Source: Paenibacillus xylanexedens
GTDB taxonomy: Bacteria; Bacillota; Bacilli; Paenibacillales; Paenibacillaceae
Assembly: GCF_007676705.1 (NCBI RefSeq)
Contig: NZ_VEBF01000012.1
Span: 1 to 64,000, forward strand
DNA length: 64,000 nucleotides
Direction of reading: 5' to 3'
Shown one piece after another: positions 1 to 7,923 of this stretch; position 1 is the first letter of the stretch; every line of letters starts with the position of its first letter. The notes beneath the pieces were generated by a model. It did no database searches and had not been told where the DNA came from. It worked only from the letters and a program-made list of their open reading frames with translations. A program made the translations under genes and the position numbers.

Positions 1-22
1 GGAGAGTAGGACGCCGCCAAGC
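1..22 (+). rRNA. rrf: 5S ribosomal RNA, 3' end only
   Basis: The first 22 bases match the conserved 3' end of Firmicutes 5S rRNA, including GAGAGTAGGACGCCGCCAAG. The rest of the gene lies before the window. A factor-independent terminator follows four bases later, so this is the end of an rRNA operon. In B. subtilis the rrnA operon sits at the same place, just before csfB, which supports the synteny. Confidence 0.93.
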
Positions 23-26
23 AAAG

Positions 27-59
27 AACCACTGCCGATGTTATTCGGTGGTGGTTTTT
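27..59 (+). terminator. rRNA operon terminator
   Basis: AACCACTGCCGA (27-38) pairs with TCGGTGGTGGTT (45-56) through 12 positions with one G-U pair, around a 6-nt loop, and runs into a T tract. It lies directly downstream of the 5S end. Confidence 0.9.
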
Positions 60-234
60 ATTTGTGTATAAGGATTAAATATGATGAGCGGAAGCTTTAA
101 CATGTTCGTCAATTGAAGGTAACATTTTTGTTACGGATAACAGCGGTAAAACCAGTATAATAGGACTATGTTAAATATGCTAAAAGTACCTGACCACAGA
201 GCTGGAATGTGCAGCTGTGAAAAGGAGGGTGTGT

Positions 235-675
235 GTGTTAAGTTGGCGGAGACTTGGACTACAATCATTTCTGTTGCTTTGCCTGACGGTTGTTCTGGCA
301 GGATGCGGTGAAGCTTCAGGAGCTGTATGGACTTCATATGAAGGTGCGGTTAACGAGAAGAGTTTTCCGGTGCCTAAAGTAGCGAATAAATCTGACCAGT
401 CCGAAAACAATTCGGATATGGATTATGTTCGATATACGCTGTCTGGTATTAGTGAAAGCACTAGTTTGCCTGAGGTATATCTAGACGAGATCAAAAGCTG
501 GGGTTGGACAGAGAGGCAAGCCAAGGGTACATCCAATGAATCCAGTACCTTGCGTGTATTTGCAAAGGAAGGACATACTGTTCATTTAGCGGTACATGAC
601 GGTTCCTTTACACTAATGGTTCCTAGAAATGATGCTACACAAACGACAGTTAAATCATTGGCTGAAGATGATTGA
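235..675 (+). CDS. putative lipoprotein, function unknown
   Basis: This encodes a 146-aa exported protein. The N-terminus has two arginines, a hydrophobic stretch (about residues 12-21) and the lipobox LAGC with the lipidated cysteine at residue 24, so it should be anchored on the outer face of the membrane. The remainder is hydrophilic, with an Asn/Ser/Asp-rich segment after the anchor and no family I recognise. A GTG at 217 is also in frame, but the ribosome site AAAGGAGG lies at 220-227, inside that reading. GTG 235, seven bases after the site, is therefore the better start. The gene is monocistronic, between the rRNA terminator and its own terminator at 732-763. Confidence 0.75.
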   Translation: MLSWRRLGLQSFLLLCLTVVLAGCGEASGAVWTSYEGAVNEKSFPVPKVANKSDQSENNSDMDYVRYTLSGISESTSLPEVYLDEIKSWGWTERQAKGTSNESSTLRVFAKEGHTVHLAVHDGSFTLMVPRNDATQTTVKSLAEDD

Positions 676-731
676 GCTGCTGTGAGCATGGTAGGTATGA
701 ATAATTAACGCTGTGATGTTCCTTATATAGT

Positions 732-763
732 AAAGCTCCCGTGTACTTGATCGGGGGCTTTTT
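732..763 (+). terminator. terminator of the lipoprotein gene
   Basis: AAAGCTCCCG (732-741) pairs with CGGGGGCTTT (752-761), with one G-U pair, followed by a run of T. Confidence 0.88.
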
Positions 764-1107
764 GTTATTTTGCGGAAGTAGGCAGTAATGAAATACCTAT
801 CGCGTTATGTGCAGGAGAAGCATAAAAGGTACAGAGGATTTGGAGTAGACATGGTTGTATAGAAAGGCAGTATCTGTGCTTGAACTATAAGGGGAGTGCT
901 GAGCTTTAAAGGTAGGGTAAAGATATAGAGAAGTAGAGTTTTATAGAGATATTCTGAGGTATTGAATGGCTGGTGGAGACGGCTTAACCAGAAGGGATGG
1001 AGCTCAGACTGAGCAAGAGATCGTTTAAAGGCGTAAGATATACAGGCTAACTGGGTCATGAGATATGGAGAAGCGGAGAAAAAGAGGAGATGAAATGGAG
1101 CCAGGGG

Positions 1108-1191
1108 TGGGGATAACATTTTTAACTACACTCATGCTGTGGATAAGAGAAGAGAGGGAGAAGATAAATAAAGGTTATCCACTGTGGATAA
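1108..1191. promoter_or_regulatory. cluster of DnaA-box-like sites
   Basis: This lies in a 650-base stretch (676-1326) where I see no gene. Two perfect DnaA boxes (TTATCCACA on the minus strand, read TGTGGATAA) occur at 1138-1146 and 1183-1191. A one-mismatch box TTATCCACT lies at 1175-1183 on the plus strand, and TTATCCCCA (minus strand) at 1108-1116. The box consensus TTATNCACA is established knowledge. That this is a functional DnaA-binding cluster is inference. Confidence 0.5.
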
Positions 1192-1200
1192 CCTTTATTT
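1166..1200. repeat. 35-nt perfect palindrome with 17-bp arms
   Basis: Bases 1166-1182 are the exact reverse complement of 1184-1200, with a single central T at 1183. The core is two head-to-head DnaA-box-like sequences. The arms end in AAATAAAGG and CCTTTATTT, so transcribed RNA would form an AU-rich hairpin that could also act as a weak two-way terminator, including for the reverse-strand gene ending at 1327. Confidence 0.75.
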
Positions 1201-1210
1201 GAGTATGTGG

Positions 1211-1272
1211 GGCTGAGTCATGGAGGATACGAGTAACAGGTTTTTGTATCTGAATATCCGAAGGACTCAGCC
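1211..1272. repeat. 9-bp inverted repeat with nested pairs
   Basis: GGCTGAGTC (1211-1219) is exactly complementary to GACTCAGCC (1264-1272). Inside it GGATA (1225-1229) faces TATCC (1255-1259). It lies in the 3' flank of the reverse-strand membrane protein gene. There is no T tract on either strand, so it is not a standard terminator. Its role is unknown. Confidence 0.5.
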
Positions 1273-1326
1273 GTTATGTATTACAGATAAGTGAGGTACA
1301 TTTATCATTGGATGAATAGAGGTTAT

Positions 1327-1851
1327 TTATTGCAGATAGTATGAGACATCTTGTTCATTCAATTTGATAAGTCCATCTTTGCGCTCGCGGGAGAGAACCA
1401 TTACAACATATAAGCGAGGGCCAAGCAGCCACAAATGCCAGAAGATCAGCGAGAGGGTGAAGGACAAGGGCGACCATATCAAACACACAGTAATGATACA
1501 TAGTCCAATCCAGCTCATGTTTAGATGTACCCGGGTAAACATGCGGAAGCTGAAATGCTGATCAGGGATATAACCTAACCAGGGCATACGCAGATTCCAG
1601 CGCCACCGTTTGGCATAAGAGGTACGGACCAGAAGTAATATGGTTCGGGCAATGACATAATGAATCCAGATGGTGATTGGGCCTGCCAGTACAAAAAAGA
1701 AGAGGCCAGTCCAGGAGAATGCGAGTAGATTGAATAAGAGCATGATGACCGGCAGACACAGATAGCTATAGATGACGCTGCGGGCGATAGCCTTTTTTTT
1801 CAGAAGCCGGTATTGATAGAACGTTGCTTTATTCTCCGGTTCGGCGATCAT
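1327..1851 (-). CDS. hypothetical multi-pass membrane protein
   Basis: A 174-aa protein I do not recognise. It has a short charged N-terminus, hydrophobic segments at roughly residues 27-48, 49-74 and 112-128, a fourth around 132-152, and a charged C-terminal tail, so it probably spans the membrane three to four times. The start is supported by the ribosome site AAGGAGGA eleven bases upstream on the minus strand. It is one of only three reverse-strand genes in the window and stands alone. The hairpin palindrome at 1166-1200 is the only terminator-like structure after its stop. Confidence 0.7.
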   Translation of the reverse strand: MIAEPENKATFYQYRLLKKKAIARSVIYSYLCLPVIMLLFNLLAFSWTGLFFFVLAGPITIWIHYVIARTILLLVRTSYAKRWRWNLRMPWLGYIPDQHFSFRMFTRVHLNMSWIGLCIITVCLIWSPLSFTLSLIFWHLWLLGPRLYVVMVLSRERKDGLIKLNEQDVSYYLQ

Positions 1852-2349
1852 ACGATTATATATCCTCCTTCGGATTCACGTTTGTGTGGGGTAAGTAGTC
1901 ATTTTCGTGCAGGTGTATAAGGGAATGAATCATGTATGTATATATGAACCTTGTATCTCAAGCCATGAAGATTGTACAAGATATTGAGATTTGACGGAGC
2001 TTATCTCAGTATACTCCTGAATACACGGACTGTCAGGCTTTGATATCGTTATCATGTATTATATATCGGCTGAGATTCCAAGTTTTTTTAAGAAAATTGA
2101 ATATAAGTTTTGAGTCAGACCAGAGGGATACATGATTTAGAGGGAAATGCGATGGAATGCAGGATAACGGTATAGAACATAAGCAGGTGAATGCTTTTGT
2201 AGGAAGAATGAATGTATTTTTCGGTACAGACACCCAAGAGGGGGTGGGCGAATATATATATTTTATAGAAAGAAAGCACTATGAAAATGTTTAAAATAAT
2301 AGAAACTGTGCAATACTGATAGTAAACGTAAAACAAGGTGGGATGGTTC
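1852..2349. other. gene-free AT-rich spacer
   Basis: No open frame here has a convincing ribosome site or protein-like composition. The stretch is AT-rich and must hold the promoter of csfB near its right end. I could not pick out a confident sigma-F or sigma-G promoter. Confidence 0.5.
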
Positions 2350-2535
2350 ATGGAAGAACATGCCGAACACACATGTATTATCTGCGAGCAAAGAAAAAGA
2401 GAAGGCATTTTTATTGTATCTGAATTCATATGTGACGCTTGTGAAGCAGAAATGGTTCATACCGATGCGCAGGATGCCAAGTACAATTATTTTATCAATC
2501 AGATGAAACAGATTTGGGTACAAAAAAACGCATAA
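2350..2535 (+). CDS. csfB: sigma-G inhibitor Gin (CsfB)
   Basis: A 61-aa zinc-finger-like protein of the Gin family. In B. subtilis this forespore anti-sigma factor binds sigma-G and prevents its premature activity. The hallmark is two CxxC pairs, at residues 9-12 and 28-31, followed by a short helical tail. A GTG at 2338 is in frame, but the ribosome site AAGGTGGG occupies 2335-2342, so ATG 2350, seven bases after it, is chosen. The position after an rRNA operon and before yaaO matches B. subtilis, except that xpaC and yaaN are absent. A terminator follows at 2597. Confidence 0.88.
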   Translation: MEEHAEHTCIICEQRKREGIFIVSEFICDACEAEMVHTDAQDAKYNYFINQMKQIWVQKNA

Positions 2536-2596
2536 TTAACGTTGCTATAGAAGTAGAAGTTAGAACATCGCATTGCAATGATGCTGATGTGTGTAG

Positions 2597-2623
2597 AGGC
2601 CCAATGGGCCTTTTTCTGTTTTT
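2597..2623 (+). terminator. csfB terminator
   Basis: AGGCCC (2597-2602) and GGGCCT (2606-2611) form a hairpin, followed by TTTTTCTGTTTTT. Confidence 0.88.
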
Positions 2624-2789
2624 AGGAGAGATCGCCTTGTCTGCCATCTAAGGAAGGCGTATGCTGATATAATGATATGGATAGTTTACAGTAGAACGTC
2701 TGCAGATGGGGAAGAAGGACGTTACTGAGTATAGGAAGCATATTAGAATGCATAGAACTCACATTATATATGTACAGGATGGTTACTTC

Positions 2790-4622
2790 ATGGATCATAA
2801 AACTAAATCAAGTAGAGCCCCTTTATATGAAGCGTTGCTTGCGTATCGTGATTCGAAGCAGCGTTCTTTTCATGTGCCTGGGCATAAGAATGGACAAGCT
2901 TACCGATATTTGGTGGAAGAAGCAGAATCGGAAAAGCCTCCCGTTAAGGATATCGTTGAGGAGGAACACCAGCACAACGGAGAGATTCAGAACGGTGCAG
3001 GAGGGATTGTTAACCAAAGGGTAGAGCAATTCAGATTCAGTTCGATTGATGAACATGGAGCTGATATGGAGAGCGGGAAACGTTTTGGTGGCGAAGGGAA
3101 TCAGTCGGAAATAGAATTGGTACCAGTGCGTTCATTTCTAGAGATGATGGAGATGGATGTTACGGAGATTACGGGTACCGATGATTTGCATCATCCTGAG
3201 GGTGTGATCCAGGAAGCGCAGGAGCTTGCGGCAGATTGTTTTGGAGCGGAGGAGAGTTTCTTCCTTGTGGGAGGCAGCACGGCAGGTAATCTTTCTCTAT
3301 TGCTAACTGTGTGCGATGAGCCGAGCAGTATTGTATTGGTGCAACGGAATATACACAAATCCGTTATTCACGGGTTAATGCTGGCAGGCGCAAGAGCTGT
3401 ATTTCTGGAGCCGTGGGTTGATCCTGCGTCTGGACTTGCGGTCATGCCGTCGGTGGAGACGGTTCAGGCTGCTGTCCAGTCCTATCCTGAGGCAAAGGGA
3501 GTACTCGTCACGTTGCCCAATTATTACGGCATGGGCGCTGATCTGACGCCCATTGCCAAGTTGTGTCACGATGCTGGCATGCCATTGCTCGTGGATGAAG
3601 CGCATGGCGCACACTATGGGCAGCATCCGGAGCTGCCAGTCTCTGCACTGTCATGCGGCGCAGACGGTGTGGTGCAGTCGACGCATAAGATGCTGACGGC
3701 CTTCACCATGGGTGCCATGCTGCACATTCAGGGACCACGGTTAAATCGGTCCCTGTTAAGGCAGCGCCTGGCCATGGTGCAAAGCTCAAGCCCATCATAC
3801 CCGGTGATGGCTTCGCTTGATCTGGCGCGTCGCCTGCTGCACGTGCAGGGCGCGAACACCTTCACGGCGGGGCTCGCCGCCGTGGACGCCTTTAAGCGCG
3901 GCCTCGCAGAGCTGCCGCGCTTCCAGTTGCTGCAGCCTGCACAGCCGCTGCAGCAAGAACCGCCAGCCGGAACAGCGAAGCCGGCTGGCATGTCCGTGTC
4001 CGCTGCGCAGCAGACACGGGAGGGCCTGACCGCGGCGGCGATACCATCTGTCGCGGGGTATACCGCTCAGGACCCATTCAAGGCCGTCATCTATGACGGC
4101 ACAGGGGTGCTGAGCGGTTATGGGCTACAGCAGCAGCTGGAAGCATGCGGCTGTGTGCCTGAGATGAGCGACGAACGGTACGTCGTCTTGCTCTTCAGCC
4201 TGGGCTCAACGGTTCTAGATGCTCAGCACCTATTGCAGGCTTTACACCATATCAGCTCTACCAATGGGCATGAGCAGATTCATTCAAGTACAGAGCCCTC
4301 GCAACAGCTTGCGAAAGGTTCAGCGCATTACATTTCCACGTGGAACAATTTACAAGAAAACACTCGCTTTTCAGAACCGATCTCCTTTACACTGCAACCC
4401 ATTGTGGAGACGGATACGATCAATGTCCCGATAGAAGAAAGCGCGGGCTGTCGATCAGCTGAGATGGTTGTCCCGTATCCTCCAGGGATTCCACTTGTAT
4501 ATCCAGGTGAACGCCTAAGTCCATCGATGGTAGCACGTATAATACTCCTGCGGGATGAAGGAGCAAAGTTTCATGGGGTATCAGATGCATCCTTACAGTC
4601 ATTGAAGGTCATGAAGGATTAA
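2790..4622 (+). CDS. Orn/Lys/Arg decarboxylase-family PLP enzyme (YaaO-like)
   Basis: A 610-aa fold-type I PLP enzyme of the ornithine/lysine/arginine decarboxylase class. It shows the N-terminal HVPGHKNG motif (residues 28-35), DVTEITGTDDLHHPEG from residue 123, the DEAHG acid pair, and the cofactor lysine in STHK at residue 300. The substrate cannot be read from sequence. B. subtilis YaaO is about 480 residues; the excess here is mainly an acidic segment between the two N-terminal motifs (about residues 41-112) and a Gln/Ala-rich, GC-rich stretch near residues 390-430. ATG 2706 is in frame but has no ribosome site. ATG 2790, preceded by AGGATGG and opening directly into the family's N-terminus, is preferred. 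Confidence 0.82.
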   Translation: MDHKTKSSRAPLYEALLAYRDSKQRSFHVPGHKNGQAYRYLVEEAESEKPPVKDIVEEEHQHNGEIQNGAGGIVNQRVEQFRFSSIDEHGADMESGKRFGGEGNQSEIELVPVRSFLEMMEMDVTEITGTDDLHHPEGVIQEAQELAADCFGAEESFFLVGGSTAGNLSLLLTVCDEPSSIVLVQRNIHKSVIHGLMLAGARAVFLEPWVDPASGLAVMPSVETVQAAVQSYPEAKGVLVTLPNYYGMGADLTPIAKLCHDAGMPLLVDEAHGAHYGQHPELPVSALSCGADGVVQSTHKMLTAFTMGAMLHIQGPRLNRSLLRQRLAMVQSSSPSYPVMASLDLARRLLHVQGANTFTAGLAAVDAFKRGLAELPRFQLLQPAQPLQQEPPAGTAKPAGMSVSAAQQTREGLTAAAIPSVAGYTAQDPFKAVIYDGTGVLSGYGLQQQLEACGCVPEMSDERYVVLLFSLGSTVLDAQHLLQALHHISSTNGHEQIHSSTEPSQQLAKGSAHYISTWNNLQENTRFSEPISFTLQPIVETDTINVPIEESAGCRSAEMVVPYPPGIPLVYPGERLSPSMVARIILLRDEGAKFHGVSDASLQSLKVMKD

Positions 4623-4694
4623 AAGATACACATGAAAATCTGAATTGCATTTACCACTAGGTAGTCTATATGACCAATACAAATTGCGATACCG

Positions 4695-4715
4695 GACCCT
4701 ACACATGTGAGGGTC
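4695..4715. repeat. inverted repeat upstream of lrgA
   Basis: GACCCT (4695-4700) and AGGGTC (4710-4715) flank the small palindrome CACATGTG. It has no T tract, so it is more likely an operator or mRNA structure in front of the lrgA start than a terminator. No regulator can be assigned. Confidence 0.4.
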
Positions 4716-4780
4716 TCTTGGTCATTAATCCACTTGTTAGTTCAACGTATACAGATAGACATAAGAAAGAAGGGAACACT

Positions 4781-5209
4781 TTGGGTATTCCGCTAAAAAA
4801 ATATACAGGAATAGTCCTGCAAGTTTTGTTGATGTATGGTTTTTATTGGATAGGAAACATTATTCAAGCTTTATTACATCTACCGTTAACAGGCAGTATT
4901 GTGGGCATGCTGGTATTGTTTATCGCCATTCAACTGGGATGGATCAAAATGAGCTGGGGAGAAGAAGGGTCAACGTGGCTTCAATCTCATCTGCAATTGT
5001 TGTTCATCCCACCTACTGTGGGTATCATTAATCATTTTGATTTTTTCCGAGCTAACACATTGTTATTAGTCCTTGGTTTGATTGTTAGCACATTAATCAC
5101 ATGTCTGGTATCTGCCAAAGTAAGTGAGTGGCTTATGACATGGAGATTGTCTCATTCAGGTAAAAAGGAGGCGATCCCATGTCAGCATTCATCCTCGGAA
5201 TTGGAATGA
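4781..5209 (+). CDS. lrgA: LrgA/CidA-family membrane protein
   Basis: A 142-aa protein with four hydrophobic segments. It carries the family signature around LPLTGSIVGMLVLF and the later LLFIPPTVGIINH. Members act with an LrgB partner as a holin-like or pyruvate-transport system in the membrane. An in-frame ATG at 4670 has no ribosome site and would add 37 hydrophilic residues. TTG 4781, preceded by GAAGGGA, gives the usual family length. It overlaps lrgB by 31 bases, so the two are cotranscribed. This pair does not occur between yaaO and tmk in B. subtilis. Confidence 0.85.
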   Translation: MGIPLKKYTGIVLQVLLMYGFYWIGNIIQALLHLPLTGSIVGMLVLFIAIQLGWIKMSWGEEGSTWLQSHLQLLFIPPTVGIINHFDFFRANTLLLVLGLIVSTLITCLVSAKVSEWLMTWRLSHSGKKEAIPCQHSSSELE

Positions 5210-5871
5210 TCGCGCTAACCATCGCTGTATATATTCCAGCCACTCGTCTATATAAAAGGTTAAAATGGCCGATACTGATGCCTGTACTCACAACGACTGC
5301 CATACTGATCCTGATCTTGGTGATCTCCAATATAAAGCTGGATACGTATATGCTCGGTGGTAGATGGATACAAGAACTTTTGGGCCCAGCAGTTGTATCT
5401 CTCGCTTTTCCCTTGTCCAGACATCTGCACGTGCTGAAGCAAAATATCATTCCAATTGTGGGTGGAACGATCGGGGGCAGTATTACAGGTATCGTCACAG
5501 GTGCCTTAATTGCTATTGTGCTTGGCTATCCTGAAGATATGGTTATCGCTTTGTTGCCAAAATCCGTGACGACTCCTGTGGCTATTCAACTTGCTGATCA
5601 GGTTGGAGGGAACGCCTCATTCACTTCACTGTTTGTGATGATTGCAGGTTTCTCAGGAATACTACTGGGGCCAATGTTGTTGAAATGGGCTAAAGTTCGC
5701 AGTGAACATGCCTATGGAATTGGACTGGGTTCAGCATCTCATGCCCTTGGCATGGCAAGGTCTTATGAATATGGAGAGAATGCGGTAACCCTCAGCTCGG
5801 TATCCATGATTGTCAGTGCCATTGCCGGATCAATTATGCTTCCATTATGGGTATGGATCATCTACGGTTGA
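5179..5871 (+). CDS. lrgB: LrgB/CidB-family membrane protein
   Basis: A 230-aa, very hydrophobic protein with six or more membrane segments. It has the LrgB motifs LLPKSVTTPVAIQLADQVGG and GIGLGSASHALGMARS. With LrgA it forms the two-part CidAB/LrgAB-type system, linked in other bacteria to murein hydrolase control and to pyruvate uptake in B. subtilis (PftAB). Which of these applies here is not visible. The start ATG 5179 follows AAAGGAGG at 5164-5171. No clear terminator follows. Confidence 0.9.
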   Translation: MSAFILGIGMIALTIAVYIPATRLYKRLKWPILMPVLTTTAILILILVISNIKLDTYMLGGRWIQELLGPAVVSLAFPLSRHLHVLKQNIIPIVGGTIGGSITGIVTGALIAIVLGYPEDMVIALLPKSVTTPVAIQLADQVGGNASFTSLFVMIAGFSGILLGPMLLKWAKVRSEHAYGIGLGSASHALGMARSYEYGENAVTLSSVSMIVSAIAGSIMLPLWVWIIYG

Positions 5872-6087
5872 ATGCTTTACTTTGTAGTTCATGTTGGAGT
5901 AACCGCTGACCTATAGTATTATAGAAAGAAAACAAGCTTGTATGATCTTTGTGTTATTAATACGTACCGGTATAGCTGAGCCATACACCTCTGGGTGGGG
6001 GATATCATATCCTGTAGCAAGAGGGTCTAAGCATATTCATTACAGCAGCAATAGATGCAATTATCGACATAGAAAGCAGGGAAGCAT

Positions 6088-6735
6088 ATGCAGGGCAGAG
6101 GTAAATTCATTACGCTGGAAGGGGGAGAGGGTTCCGGTAAAACGACGATGATCGGGAGAATAGGTTCTTATTTTGAAGAACAGGGTATACCTTACGTAGT
6201 TACGCGAGAGCCAGGCGGAATTGAGATTGCGGAGAAAATACGTTCCATTATTCTGGACCCTCTTCATACGGCAATGGATGCTCGAACCGAAGCACTATTG
6301 TATGCAGCTGCTCGCAGCCAGCATCTGGCGGAGAAGGTAGAGCCTGCACTGAGAGCTGGAAAGGCAGTCATCTGTGACCGATTTGTCGATAGCAGTCTGG
6401 TCTATCAAGGATACGCCCGTGGACTCGGGATAGAGAATGTATGGGCCATTAATCGCTTTGCAATCGGTGATCTTATGCCGGATGTGACCTTATATCTGGA
6501 TATCGAGCCTGAAGTGGGGCTTGCCCGGATCGACGCTCATGATGGCCGCGAAGTGAACCGTCTGGATCTGGAGAACCTGGAGTTTCACCGTAAAGTGCGA
6601 GAGGGTTACTTCCTATTAAAAGAGCAGTTCCCGGAACGGATCAGGGTTATCGATGCTTCCATGAAGCAGGAGGACGTCTTGGCAGCAATGATTTTGTCGC
6701 TGGAGACAGGGATTTTGAAGGATTTTGACGAGTAA
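6088..6735 (+). CDS. tmk: thymidylate kinase
   Basis: A 215-aa cytosolic kinase that phosphorylates dTMP to dTDP for DNA synthesis. The P-loop GGEGSGKTT is at residues 12-20. The DR(F) motif in VICDRFVDSSLVYQG and the family's TREPGG segment are present. Length is normal. The ribosome site GCAGGGAAG lies just before ATG. It heads the conserved tmk-darA-yaaR-holB-ricT-yabA cluster. A small inverted repeat TGTCTA/TAGACA lies between it and darA. Confidence 0.96.
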   Translation: MQGRGKFITLEGGEGSGKTTMIGRIGSYFEEQGIPYVVTREPGGIEIAEKIRSIILDPLHTAMDARTEALLYAAARSQHLAEKVEPALRAGKAVICDRFVDSSLVYQGYARGLGIENVWAINRFAIGDLMPDVTLYLDIEPEVGLARIDAHDGREVNRLDLENLEFHRKVREGYFLLKEQFPERIRVIDASMKQEDVLAAMILSLETGILKDFDE

Positions 6736-6796
6736 TTGTCTAATATATAGACAGGGCATTTGATAAAGGTGCTTATTCTAAAGGAGGTTATGCAGG

Positions 6797-7126
6797 ATGA
6801 AACTGATTGTTGCGATTATACAGGATAAAGACAGCAACCGATTATCCAGCGCATTGGTCAAAGCAAACTTTCGGGCAACGAAGCTTGCCAGTACGGGCGG
6901 ATTTTTGAAGGCAGGCAACACGACGTTTATGATCGGTGTCGATGATAGTCAAGTCGAATCCGTAATGAACGTCATTCGCAGCAGCTGTAAGGTTCGTGAA
7001 CAGCTCGTGACTCCGGTCACACCGATGAGTGGAACAACCGACTCTTACCTGCCGCTACCTGTTGAAGTTCAAGTAGGTGGAGCTACTGTATTTGTTCTCC
7101 CGGTAGATCGCTTCGAACATTTCTAA
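6797..7126 (+). CDS. darA: cyclic-di-AMP receptor DarA (PstA/YaaQ)
   Basis: A 109-aa PII-like signalling protein that binds c-di-AMP as a trimer. The conserved ligand-binding segment RATKLASTGGFLKAGNTTF lies at about residues 26-44. It also has the long variable loop typical of DarA rather than classical PII proteins. It starts after AAGGAGG at 6781-6787. It sits between tmk and yaaR, as in B. subtilis. A second c-di-AMP sensor, the riboswitch before rpfB, lies 8 kb downstream. Confidence 0.93.
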   Translation: MKLIVAIIQDKDSNRLSSALVKANFRATKLASTGGFLKAGNTTFMIGVDDSQVESVMNVIRSSCKVREQLVTPVTPMSGTTDSYLPLPVEVQVGGATVFVLPVDRFEHF

Positions 7127-7470
7127 TTAAACCTATTGCATGGATCCCATGAGGGTCTTTCATTTTCGATAGCATGTTGGAAACGATGAATGCAAGAAGA
7201 TTTAAACAGAGTTTGTGCGTGCTGCTTACGGAACGCCTTTCTTATGAGATGAATTGGCACACTCTTTCCGGATGAGCATCTCCCAGCCAGGGAATGGTTC
7301 ATTTCGGAAAGAGGTTGACTACAAACAACAAGTCCTTGATGGTGATGTGTATCTACCATTATATATAGAGTGTGAATTAACATATATAAAGGCCTCATCC
7401 TCACGCACAGGCGCAACGCGCACTGTGCTGATGGGCGATTGGCTAACTATGATAGAAAGCGGGCGTATCC
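7127..7470. other. gene-free stretch between darA and yaaR
   Basis: An open frame at 7254-7523 runs through here and into yaaR, but it has no ribosome site and an unlikely composition, so I do not call it. I see no strong hairpin. A promoter for the yaaR-holB group may lie here but none is convincing. Confidence 0.45.
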
Positions 7471-7914
7471 ATGAAAATCAATCCTGGATTCAGACCGATT
7501 CAGAGCGGGATCAGTTCTACTGATTCAGGTTCCAAACCGGTCCAATCCAAAAATTTCTCTGATATGATGAATCACCAGGGGGAACGAGCCTCACAAGCTG
7601 AACTGAATCGCCGGTTTAGTGAAATCCAGCTTCAGGGCGATCGCTTGGCACGTTCCATGACGATTCGTGAGCTGAAGGCGTATAAGCAACTTGTTAAAAG
7701 GTTTCTGGAAGAGACCGTTCGCCGCGGTGTATCCATGAAAGAGACTAGGGGTTGGGATCGTCGTGGCAGAGGCAAGCGTTATAAGCTGATTGATGAAATT
7801 GACTCCGCTCTGTTATCCATGGCTGATGAATTGCTGGATACAGAAGAAGGAAAAATCTCTCTATTACAACAAGTAGGCGAAATTCGGGGGATGCTTATTA
7901 ATTTAAGCTTCTGA
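7471..7914 (+). CDS. yaaR: YaaR family protein (DUF327)
   Basis: A 147-aa, mostly helical cytosolic protein of the YaaR/DUF327 family, of unknown function. Residues from about 58 on (QGDRLARSMTIRELKAYKQL, then the Trp/Arg-rich GWDRRGRGKRYKLIDEID) match the family core. The first 40 residues are low-complexity and polar. It sits in its conserved place between darA and holB and ends ten bases before the holB start, so they are cotranscribed. Confidence 0.85.
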   Translation: MKINPGFRPIQSGISSTDSGSKPVQSKNFSDMMNHQGERASQAELNRRFSEIQLQGDRLARSMTIRELKAYKQLVKRFLEETVRRGVSMKETRGWDRRGRGKRYKLIDEIDSALLSMADELLDTEEGKISLLQQVGEIRGMLINLSF

Positions 7915-7923
7915 GGAGGAAGT

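Noticed and set aside
7254..7523. An 89-codon plus-strand frame before and into yaaR
   Set aside because: No ribosome site, and it overlaps the real yaaR start in another frame.
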